Assembly: GCA_963704455.1 (NCBI GenBank)
Contig: OY969905.1
Coordinates: forward strand, 2,976,001-3,040,000
DNA from: DASTCZ01 sp963704455
GTDB lineage: Bacteria > Acidobacteriota > Terriglobia > Acidiferrales > UBA7541
Direction: 5' to 3'
DNA: 64,000 nt
Positions 56,838 to 64,000 of the stretch are shown here, one piece after another. Both the position numbers and the translations under genes were made by a program. The notes beneath the pieces are model-generated. The model was not told where the DNA came from. It did not search any database and saw only the letters and a program-made list of their open reading frames with translations. Every line of letters starts with the position of its first letter. Position 1 is the stretch's first letter.

Positions 56838-59321
56838 ATGAATTCATTCAGCAGCCAGCTCAGGCAGGTTTTGCGCAGGCTCGGGCGCGCGCCGATGTTT
56901 ACGGCTATTACACTCATCACGCTCGCGGCGGCGATCGGGGCAAACGCGGTGGTGTTCGGCGTGGTGGAGGGCGTGTTGCTGAAGCCGCTTCCGTATCCCA
57001 AGGCCGATGAGCTTGCGGGAATTTGGCTGACGGCGCCGGGCATCAACATAAAACAACTGGAACTTGATCCCTCAAGTTATTTTATTTTTCGGGAGCAGAA
57101 CCAGACCTTTCAGGATATTGGCCTGTATGGGAGCGATTCCGACAGCGTCACCGGTGTAGGGGAACCCGAACAAGTGAGGGCGTTGCTGGTGACCGAGGGC
57201 ACGCTGCCGATGCTGGGCGAACAGCCGGCGCTGGGCCGCATGATCAGTCACGAGGACGATTTACCGGATGCGCCGAGAAGAGGGATGATTTCCTACGGAT
57301 ACTGGCGCAGCAAGTTTGGCGGATCTCCTTCGGCAATCGGAAAAACAATTGTTGTGGATGGAAAACAGTGGGAGATCATCGGCGTGCTGCCGCAAGATTT
57401 TCATTTTCTGGATGAGGCCGATCCCGCATTGATACTGCCCTACCGGTTTGATCGCAACAAATTGCATTTGGGCAATTTCAGCTACCGGGCCATTGCGAGA
57501 CTCAAGCCGGGCGTGACATTCGTGCAGGCCGGCGCCGATGTGGCGCGGATGCTTCCCATCGTCACGCGGAGTTTTCCGCCGCCGCCGGGATACAGCTTGA
57601 AGCTGTTCGAGGACGCGCACATATCGCCAAGCCTGCGGCCGTTGAAACAGGATGTGGTGGGCGACGTGAGCAATGTTTTGTGGGTGATCATGGGCTCGAT
57701 TGGAATGGTGCTGCTGATTGCCTGCGCGAATGTGGCGAACCTACTTTTGGTGAGAGTGGAAGGACGCCGGCAGGAGCTGGCCATACGCGCGGCGCTTGGC
57801 GCGGGGCGCGCGCGTATCGCGGGAGACTTGCTGTTTGAAAGCCTGATACTGGGATTGTTCGGCTGCGCGCTTGGGTTGGGAATCGCCTATTGGACACTGC
57901 GCGCGCTTGTCGCTATAGCGCCGACGGGGCTGCCGCGAATCCGCGAGATCGGAATTGATGCGCGCGTGGTGCTGTTCACGCTGGCGGCCGCGCTGTTTGC
58001 GAGCTTGCTGATTGGATTCATTCCCGTGTTCAAGCATGCGGGGGCGCGCTTAAACACCGGTCTCCGCGAAGGCGCGCGCGGCATGAGCCAGAGCCGGGAC
58101 CAGCATCGCGCGCGAAACTCGCTGGTGGTGATTCAGGTTGCGCTCGCGGTGGTGCTGCTGATTTGTTCGGGGCTGATGATCCGCACGTTTCGAGCGCTAG
58201 TGCATGTGAATCCGGGATTCAGCGGGGCCGCGGAATTGCAGACGTTTCGGATTTACATTCCGGAATCGGAAGTGAAGGAGCCTGCGCGCGCCATCCACAT
58301 GGAAGAGGAAATCTTCGGCAAGCTCGCGGCGATTCCGGGTGTCTCCTCGGTTGGAATTTCGACGAAGATCCCGATGGATGGAAATGGCAATTTTGACCTC
58401 CTTTTCGCGGAGGACCGCCATTACGCCGAGGGCCAGATTCCGCCCGTGCGCCGGTTCAATTACATGTCGCCCGGGTTTTTTTCCACCATGGGTACTCCAC
58501 TGATTAGCGGCCGCGATATCACATGGACGGACGTCTATGACATGCGCGCCGTCGCGCTCATCTCCGAAAACTTCGCGCGAGAGTATTGGGGGAGTGCACA
58601 AAATGCGCTCGGCAAGCGGATTCGGGCGGCCACCACGGATGACTGGCGTGAAATCGTGGGCGTCGTTTCGAGCGTGTATGACAACGGCGTGAATGAAGAG
58701 CCTTCCAGCGCCGGGTACTATCCGGTTCTTACGAAAAATTTCGATGGTAACACCGGCAACGACGCCATTGAGGCGCAACGCGGAGTGGCTTTCGCCATCC
58801 GGAGCACGCGCGCCGGGTCGGAAAACTTTATGAAAGATGTGCGGGAGGCGGTGTGGTCGGTTGACTCGAATTTGCCGCTGGCCTCGGTTCACACGGTGGA
58901 CTACTACTACACGCAGTCCATGGCGCGCACTTCGTTCACGCTGATCATGCTGGGTGTTGCGGGAGGCATGGCGCTACTGCTGGGCGTGATTGGGATCTAC
59001 GGCGTGATTGCGTATTCGGTGTCACAGCGCAGGCGGGAAATCGGAATTCGCATGGCGCTGGGCGCGCAGCCGCAAGCGGTGACGGGAATTTTTGTGCGCC
59101 ACGGATTACTGCTCTCGGGCATCGGCGTGGTTTGCGGGCTCGCGGCGGCGCTTGGCGTGATGCGATTGATGTCATCGCTGCTGTTCCGGGTGAGTCCTGT
59201 GGACCCAATAACGTACGCGGCCGTTTGCGTTGGACTGGTTGCCACCGCAGCGCTGGCAAGCTACTTGCCATCGCGCGCGGCTGCGACGGTGGATCCGGTG
59301 GAGGCGCTGAGGGCGGAGTAG
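56838..59321 (+). CDS. ADOP-type permease lacking the N-terminal soluble domain
   Basis: An 827-aa permease that begins close to the first helix (MNSFSSQLRQVLRRLGRAPM, then FTAITLITLAAAIGANAVVF), without the roughly 100-residue cytosolic domain of the tandem trio. The rest is standard: MacB-like domain, first FtsX block (LLIACANVANLLLVRVEGRR), second periplasmic domain, second FtsX block (GIYGVIAYSVSQRRREIGIR), ending VDPVEALRAE. AGAGGTGG lies before ATG 56838. It faces another ADOP gene tail to tail with 5 bp between and has no adjacent PadR gene. Confidence 0.92.
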   Translation: MNSFSSQLRQVLRRLGRAPMFTAITLITLAAAIGANAVVFGVVEGVLLKPLPYPKADELAGIWLTAPGINIKQLELDPSSYFIFREQNQTFQDIGLYGSDSDSVTGVGEPEQVRALLVTEGTLPMLGEQPALGRMISHEDDLPDAPRRGMISYGYWRSKFGGSPSAIGKTIVVDGKQWEIIGVLPQDFHFLDEADPALILPYRFDRNKLHLGNFSYRAIARLKPGVTFVQAGADVARMLPIVTRSFPPPPGYSLKLFEDAHISPSLRPLKQDVVGDVSNVLWVIMGSIGMVLLIACANVANLLLVRVEGRRQELAIRAALGAGRARIAGDLLFESLILGLFGCALGLGIAYWTLRALVAIAPTGLPRIREIGIDARVVLFTLAAALFASLLIGFIPVFKHAGARLNTGLREGARGMSQSRDQHRARNSLVVIQVALAVVLLICSGLMIRTFRALVHVNPGFSGAAELQTFRIYIPESEVKEPARAIHMEEEIFGKLAAIPGVSSVGISTKIPMDGNGNFDLLFAEDRHYAEGQIPPVRRFNYMSPGFFSTMGTPLISGRDITWTDVYDMRAVALISENFAREYWGSAQNALGKRIRAATTDDWREIVGVVSSVYDNGVNEEPSSAGYYPVLTKNFDGNTGNDAIEAQRGVAFAIRSTRAGSENFMKDVREAVWSVDSNLPLASVHTVDYYYTQSMARTSFTLIMLGVAGGMALLLGVIGIYGVIAYSVSQRRREIGIRMALGAQPQAVTGIFVRHGLLLSGIGVVCGLAAALGVMRLMSSLLFRVSPVDPITYAAVCVGLVATAALASYLPSRAAATVDPVEALRAE

Positions 59322-59326
59322 GCGAG

Positions 59327-61996
59327 CTACTCGTAGCGCAGGGCGACCATGGGGTCCACGCGCGAGGCACGGCGCGCGGGGAGGTAACATGCCGCCAATG
59401 CGGCCGCGCCGAGCACAACAACCACGCCTCCAAACGTTAAAGCATCCGTAGCACTGACACCGAATAAGAGACTTGCCATCAGACGCGTCAACCCAAACGC
59501 TGCGGCTATTCCCAGCACCAATCCCCAGACGAGCAACCGAAGTCCCCGGCCAAAGATGAGCCATCTGATTTCCACCCTTTGCGCGCCGAGCGACATGCGG
59601 ATGCCAATTTCGTGAGTCCGCTGCGCCACGGTATACGCCATCACACCGAATAGACCGACGGCCGCAAGAGTCAAGGCAACTCCCGCAAAAACAGTCAGAA
59701 CAAAGGCGTCAAGCCTTGGATCGGCCATGGATGCGTCGCGGTAGTCCGTCAAGGGTTGGATCCGGGTGACCGCAAGCCCGGAGTCCAGAGAGTTCACTTG
59801 ATCTCGAATCGCACCGCCAAAGGCGCGCGGGTCGCCATCGGTTCGGGCGACAAAAGCCAGCAAGCCGACGGGCAGTTGCGGGTACGGTTCGTAGACGCGC
59901 ATGGCGGGCTCCTTGCGAAGAGAGCGGTCCCGCGCGTCGCCGACAACGCCGACGATTTCGCGCATCGGAATCGGACCGGGAGTGGCGGCAATTCCCGGAC
60001 GGATTCGCTTGCCGACTGGGTCCTCGCCAGGGAACTGATTCTTTGCGAAAGCCTCGTTCACAATGATGACCTGGGCAGAGGTCATCGTGTCGGCGATGGT
60101 GAAATCGCGGCCGTGCAGCAGAAGGATGTGCAGGGTCGCGAAGTATGCCGGCTCAATCGCGCTTACATCCGCGATGGGCCGGTCTTGCATGGGGACAGGG
60201 CGGCCGTCGATTTCCACGCTCGTGCGCATGCTATTGCCCGAGAGAGGCATAGGAAATGCAGCGCTTACAGACTGCACGCCAGGCAAGACTTTTAGGCGAT
60301 CGAGCGCCTCACGGAAGAATTCCGATTGTTGTTGCGAATTGTACCGTGCGTCGGGGAGTTCGACGGTGGCGGTCATGACGTGCGATGGGTCAAATCCGAG
60401 AGGCACTTCTCCGAAACGCTCCAGCGTTCGCGCCAGTAAACCGGCACCGACCAGTAACACGAGCGCCATCGCGACCTGCAGCGACATCAGGACCGAGCGG
60501 GTTCTGTTGCTCCGGCGCGACGAAACCGCGCTTCGGCCGCCCTCCTTGAGGGCTTCCGCAACTCCCGATCGGCTCGCGTCCAGCGCCGGGGCAAGACCAA
60601 AAAGAATGCCGGTGACCGCCGAAAGGGCCAAGGCAAAAACCAGTACGGAAAAATGGATGCCCGCGTCACCGACGCGCGGAATCCCGGTTGGCGCCAAGCG
60701 AAGCAACAGTCCTGTTCCCCAAGCGCTCAGGAGGACACCAAGCGCGCCGCTCGCCAACGCCAGCAGGACACTCTCGGTGACCAATTGACGCAAAATCCGG
60801 CCCCGGCTCGCCCCCAATGCCGCGCGAATCGCAATCTCACTTTTGCGCGTGGTCGCGCGTGCAAGCAGAAGATTGGCTACGTTTGCGCAGGCGAGCAGCA
60901 GAAGGAACCCGACGGCGGCAGAAAGAACAAAGAGAGTGTCGCGTGAGTCGCCAACAATATTGGCAAGCAGTGACGAAGCGTGAAAGCCGACTCTCGTGTT
61001 CGTGGCGGGATACTGCTTCTCCAGTGCGGCGGCGATTGTCGAAAGCTCAAGGTCCACTTGGACCGTCGACTCGCCATCCCTCAATCTTCCAATCACATCG
61101 AAAGAGTGATTTCCTCTTTCCTCTGTCATCGCGGGTTCGCCGCCTGCTCTCTTCATGTCCATCGCGATCGAGTTCCAGTAGTCCACTGGCACCGCTTGAA
61201 TGGGAAAGCCGAATCCTTGCGGCATGACGCCGACAACGATGTACGAATCGTCGTCCAGAGTGATCGTTTTGCCCACGATGGATGGGTCGGAACTGAAGCG
61301 GCCCTGCCATAGGTGATGACTCAGAATCACTTCGTGGAGGCCTTCCGGGCTCGAACCAGGATGACTCTCCGGAAAGAAATTTCTCCCCAGTTCGGGCGGC
61401 GTCCCGAGAATCGTCAGCAAGTCCGGACTTATGACGGTGCCATGCAATTGCTCGGGGCGTCCGGATCCCGTGAGAGTCGCCGTGGCCGTGTCAAAGATCC
61501 CCATCCCGGTGAACGAACGGCTCTGCGTTCTGACGTCTGCAAAATCGGGATAGGAAAACGGCATCGCTCCGCGGAAGTGCTCCCGCTCGATTTCCGCCAC
61601 CGCGACGAGTTGCCCAGGATTCGCATAGGGCAACGGGTTCAGCCATACGGCGCTTAGAATGCTGAACATGGCAGTCGTCGCGCCGATGCCAAGGGCAAGC
61701 GTGAGAACGGCAACAGATGTGAATCCAGGGCTGCGGACCAACATGCGAAGTGCATAACGGATATCCTGCGCAACGGATTCGACCCAGGCGAAGAGGTCCA
61801 TTTCGCGCGTGCGTTCTTTCATGAGTGTGGAGTTGCCGAAGCGTTTTTGCGCGTCGTATCGGGCTTCGCGGGGAGACATTCCAGAGGCGACACTGTCATT
61901 TGCGCGCATTTCAAGGTGGGCGCGAAGCTCGTCGTTTAAGTTTTTGTCGAGCCCATCTTTCTTCCAGAGATTTCTTAGCCGAGAGAGCCTTGCCAC
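59327..61996 (-). CDS. ADOP-type MacB/FtsX-like permease
   Basis: An 889-aa permease. GTG 61996 (VARLSRLRNLWKKDGLDKNL) with AAAGGA upstream is the likely start; the open frame to 62125 overlaps the next gene in another frame. The N-terminal soluble domain (NDELRAHLEMRANDSVASGM, KRFGNSTLMKERTREMD) is of the common ADOP type. Core: FTSVAVLTLALGIGATTAMF, LLLACANVANLLLARATTRK, GLFGVMAYTVAQRTHEIGIR and terminal VDPMVALRYE. It follows the partial ADOP gene by 49 bp on the same strand, forming an operon. Confidence 0.92.
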   Translation of the reverse strand: MARLSRLRNLWKKDGLDKNLNDELRAHLEMRANDSVASGMSPREARYDAQKRFGNSTLMKERTREMDLFAWVESVAQDIRYALRMLVRSPGFTSVAVLTLALGIGATTAMFSILSAVWLNPLPYANPGQLVAVAEIEREHFRGAMPFSYPDFADVRTQSRSFTGMGIFDTATATLTGSGRPEQLHGTVISPDLLTILGTPPELGRNFFPESHPGSSPEGLHEVILSHHLWQGRFSSDPSIVGKTITLDDDSYIVVGVMPQGFGFPIQAVPVDYWNSIAMDMKRAGGEPAMTEERGNHSFDVIGRLRDGESTVQVDLELSTIAAALEKQYPATNTRVGFHASSLLANIVGDSRDTLFVLSAAVGFLLLLACANVANLLLARATTRKSEIAIRAALGASRGRILRQLVTESVLLALASGALGVLLSAWGTGLLLRLAPTGIPRVGDAGIHFSVLVFALALSAVTGILFGLAPALDASRSGVAEALKEGGRSAVSSRRSNRTRSVLMSLQVAMALVLLVGAGLLARTLERFGEVPLGFDPSHVMTATVELPDARYNSQQQSEFFREALDRLKVLPGVQSVSAAFPMPLSGNSMRTSVEIDGRPVPMQDRPIADVSAIEPAYFATLHILLLHGRDFTIADTMTSAQVIIVNEAFAKNQFPGEDPVGKRIRPGIAATPGPIPMREIVGVVGDARDRSLRKEPAMRVYEPYPQLPVGLLAFVARTDGDPRAFGGAIRDQVNSLDSGLAVTRIQPLTDYRDASMADPRLDAFVLTVFAGVALTLAAVGLFGVMAYTVAQRTHEIGIRMSLGAQRVEIRWLIFGRGLRLLVWGLVLGIAAAFGLTRLMASLLFGVSATDALTFGGVVVVLGAAALAACYLPARRASRVDPMVALRYE

Positions 61997-62045
61997 GGGG
62001 CAATTTCCTTTCACACCTCTTGGGCGATACCGCCAACCGGTCGAG

Positions 62046-64000
62046 CTACTCGTAACGCAAGGCCACCATGGGATCCACGCGCATGGCGCGGCGAGCGGGG
62101 ACGTAACACGCCGCCAGCGCGACAATTGCGAGCAGAATGGCTACGCTGGCGAATGTGATCGGATCAGTCGGTTTTACCTCGAATAGAAGACTCGACATCA
62201 GCCGCGTGATTGCCAGTGCCCCGGCAATTCCGATGGCTACGCCTAAAAAGGCAAGTTTTCCTCCCTCACCGACGATCATCCCAAGCACGGCGCATCTCTG
62301 CGCGCCCAGAGCGATCCGAATGCCGATTTCATGAGTACGCTGGCTGACGGAGTAGGCCATCAATCCATAAATTCCGACCGCAGCAAGAATCAGCGCGAGC
62401 GCAGCGAAGAGTCCCAGCAGAAACAAGTTGAACTTTTGGGTTGCGAGCGATACTTCCATCAAATCATCCATTGTCCGGATGTCACTTACCGGGAGTTGGC
62501 TGTCCAAGCTCCAGACTTGCTTCTTCACTGCATCGGCCAATCCATCGAACGAGTTGGGGGTTCGAATCGCGAGCGTCATCCAGCGTCTCCAGGGTTCGTC
62601 GGACTGCTGGTAGGGCGTGTATACGGCAGGATCCGTCGGCTGGTTCAATCCTGAATGTTTCACGTCAGCGGCGACCCCGACGATCGTCATCCATTGATGT
62701 GGTCCTTCCGTTCTGGCCCAGTCAATACGCGCGCCGATCGGATTTTCACGGGGGAACAATTCCTTCACCATTTCCTCGTTCACAATTGCCACCAGCGGCT
62801 GCCCTTCGCGATCCATCGGCGTGAAATCGCGCCCAGCTCGAATGGGAATCTGCATTACGCGGAAGTAATCGCCCATCACGGACAGGGTTTGTACTTCGGG
62901 TTCGCTGCCCACGGGCACAGGAGGGCGGCCATCGAAAGAGACACTATGGTCTACATAATTTCCACTGAACGGGATGTCGGTAATCATCGCCACATGAACG
63001 CCTGGCAGGGAATCCAAGCGGGCGAGCAGCTCGCGGCGGAACTGCGTTTGCAGCGGAATCGCCGCGTAGCGCGTCGTAGGCAATTGAATGTACATCGTCA
63101 GAACGTTCGACGGGTTGAATCCGGGATTCGCCGAACGCAGCCGCGAGAATCCTTTGATCAACAACCCCGCCCCAACCAACAACACCAGTGCGAGCGCGAG
63201 TTCCGTGGTGACCAGAATCTTACGAATGTGATGCCCGGCCGTGCTCGCCGTCATGCTTCGGCCGCCCTCCTTAATCGTCTCCGCAACATTCGCGCGAGCC
63301 GCCGACCAGGCTGGAACGAGCCCGAAGAGGACGCCCGTCATCAGAGAAACACCGAAAACGAAGAGAAGCACTCGCGCATCCGTTCGGATGCCACTGAAAC
63401 GGTCAAGAGCCGCAGGTTTGAAGGACAGCAAAAAGCTCGTACCCCAATTCGCAAGTACCAAACCGGCCGCGCCGCCCAGAAGCGCGAGAAGAACATTTTC
63501 GGTGAGCGCTTGGCGAATCAGACGGTTCCTTCCCGCCCCGAGTGCTGCGCGGATCACCATTTCCTGACGCCGGGCGACTGCCCGAGCCATTAGCAATCCC
63601 GCGAAATTCGCGCACGCGATGAGCATGACAAGTCCCACCGCGCCAAACAAAACAAGCAGAGCCGCGCGAATCTTGCCCGTCAGCCATTGATGCAAAGGAA
63701 CGAGTACAGTGTGACGGTCCCTTTCGTTGTCGGGGTATTGTTCCGCAAGTTGGCGATCGATTCCGCTTATATCCGCCTGAGCCTGCGCGAGCGTGACCCC
63801 AGATTTGAGACGCCAGTAGACACGCATGAAATGCACTCCGCGATAGGACGCTGCTTCCGGGTAGGCCACCCAAAGGGAAAGGAAAACGTCCGCGTGTTCT
63901 CTTGGCGGAGAAAAGCTCGCAGGCATTACCCCGACGACAGTGTAGGAGTTTCCGCCAAGCCGGATGGATTTGCCGAGAACGTTTGGATCGCTACCTAGAT
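62046..64000 (-). CDS. ADOP-type permease, 5' end beyond the right edge
   Basis: The frame is open to position 64000; before the first ATG it reads NVLGKSIRLGGNSYTVVGVM, part of the usual MacB-like periplasmic domain, so the gene begins outside the window. Visible parts: first FtsX block (VMLIACANFAGLLMARAVAR, RRQEMVIRAALGAG), second periplasmic domain, second FtsX block (GIYGLMAYSVSQRTHEIGIR) and the terminal VDPMVALRYE. It is probably the first gene of a two-permease operon with 59327-61996. Any PadR partner would lie off the right edge. Confidence 0.9.
   Translation of the reverse strand, partial: LGSDPNVLGKSIRLGGNSYTVVGVMPASFSPPREHADVFLSLWVAYPEAASYRGVHFMRVYWRLKSGVTLAQAQADISGIDRQLAEQYPDNERDRHTVLVPLHQWLTGKIRAALLVLFGAVGLVMLIACANFAGLLMARAVARRQEMVIRAALGAGRNRLIRQALTENVLLALLGGAAGLVLANWGTSFLLSFKPAALDRFSGIRTDARVLLFVFGVSLMTGVLFGLVPAWSAARANVAETIKEGGRSMTASTAGHHIRKILVTTELALALVLLVGAGLLIKGFSRLRSANPGFNPSNVLTMYIQLPTTRYAAIPLQTQFRRELLARLDSLPGVHVAMITDIPFSGNYVDHSVSFDGRPPVPVGSEPEVQTLSVMGDYFRVMQIPIRAGRDFTPMDREGQPLVAIVNEEMVKELFPRENPIGARIDWARTEGPHQWMTIVGVAADVKHSGLNQPTDPAVYTPYQQSDEPWRRWMTLAIRTPNSFDGLADAVKKQVWSLDSQLPVSDIRTMDDLMEVSLATQKFNLFLLGLFAALALILAAVGIYGLMAYSVSQRTHEIGIRIALGAQRCAVLGMIVGEGGKLAFLGVAIGIAGALAITRLMSSLLFEVKPTDPITFASVAILLAIVALAACYVPARRAMRVDPMVALRYE

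Noticed and set aside
1..64000. CRISPR arrays, insertion sequences or prophage
   Set aside because: No regularly spaced repeats, transposase, integrase or structural phage genes were seen.

Overview
The window looks like a chromosomal segment of a soil-type Acidobacteriota. The strongest sign is seven large MacB/FtsX-like permeases of the 'acidobacterial duplicated orphan permease' (ADOP) type with no ATP-binding partner. Two secreted c-type cytochromes related to the photosynthetic reaction-centre cytochrome subunit, PadR regulators beside ADOP genes, Oar-like carboxypeptidase-regulatory domains and high-GC sequence fit the same group. No rRNA, tRNA, CRISPR array, transposase or phage gene was recognised. 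Assignment below phylum is not possible from sequence reading alone.

Layout. 1-16.1 kb is mostly housekeeping: a sortilin-like Asp-box protein cut by the left edge; a minus-strand TPM / nucleotidyltransferase / LemA group; ribonuclease R and GlmU meeting tail to tail; a small outer-membrane barrel; pheS-pheT; archease; a two-domain rhodanese; and an 87-aa protein. 16.2-20 kb holds a LytS/LytTR-type two-component pair followed by a diheme cytochrome and a truncated monoheme relative. 20.6-31.6 kb holds two DUF4139 paralogues (one with a TonB-plug-like insertion), a PadR-ADOP pair, a GNAT, a HAD hydrolase, a small carboxypeptidase-regulatory protein and an ECF sigma/anti-sigma pair. 32.2-39.1 kb holds a Tat-type metallophosphoesterase fused to a cupredoxin, a second cytochrome, two exported proteins of unknown role, an SDR reductase and a lone prepilin. 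39.2-47.9 kb is a PadR regulator followed by three tandem ADOP genes. 47.9-56.6 kb holds a GH78-like rhamnosidase, the infC-rpmI-rplT operon, an MFS transporter and a thrS / DUF4242 / AlkA-like group. 56.8-64 kb holds three more ADOP genes, the last cut by the right edge.

Most notable observations. (i) infC and rpmI are read as one continuous frame, but an A5G4 run at the end of infC and a normal IF-3 tail in the -1 frame point to a one-base lesion or a frameshift site rather than a true fusion. (ii) One DUF4139 protein carries about 220 residues resembling the carboxypeptidase-regulatory plus TonB-plug region of an Oar-like receptor, absent from its paralogue 4 kb away. (iii) An 81-bp relic of a third DUF4139 gene lies just upstream of the histidine kinase. 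(iv) A direct repeat with LytTR-like geometry lies between the response regulator and the cytochrome gene. (v) The three tandem ADOP genes each carry an internal Shine-Dalgarno plus in-frame ATG where the soluble N-terminal domain joins the permease. (vi) The Shine-Dalgarno of the SDR gene is sequestered in a perfect hairpin.
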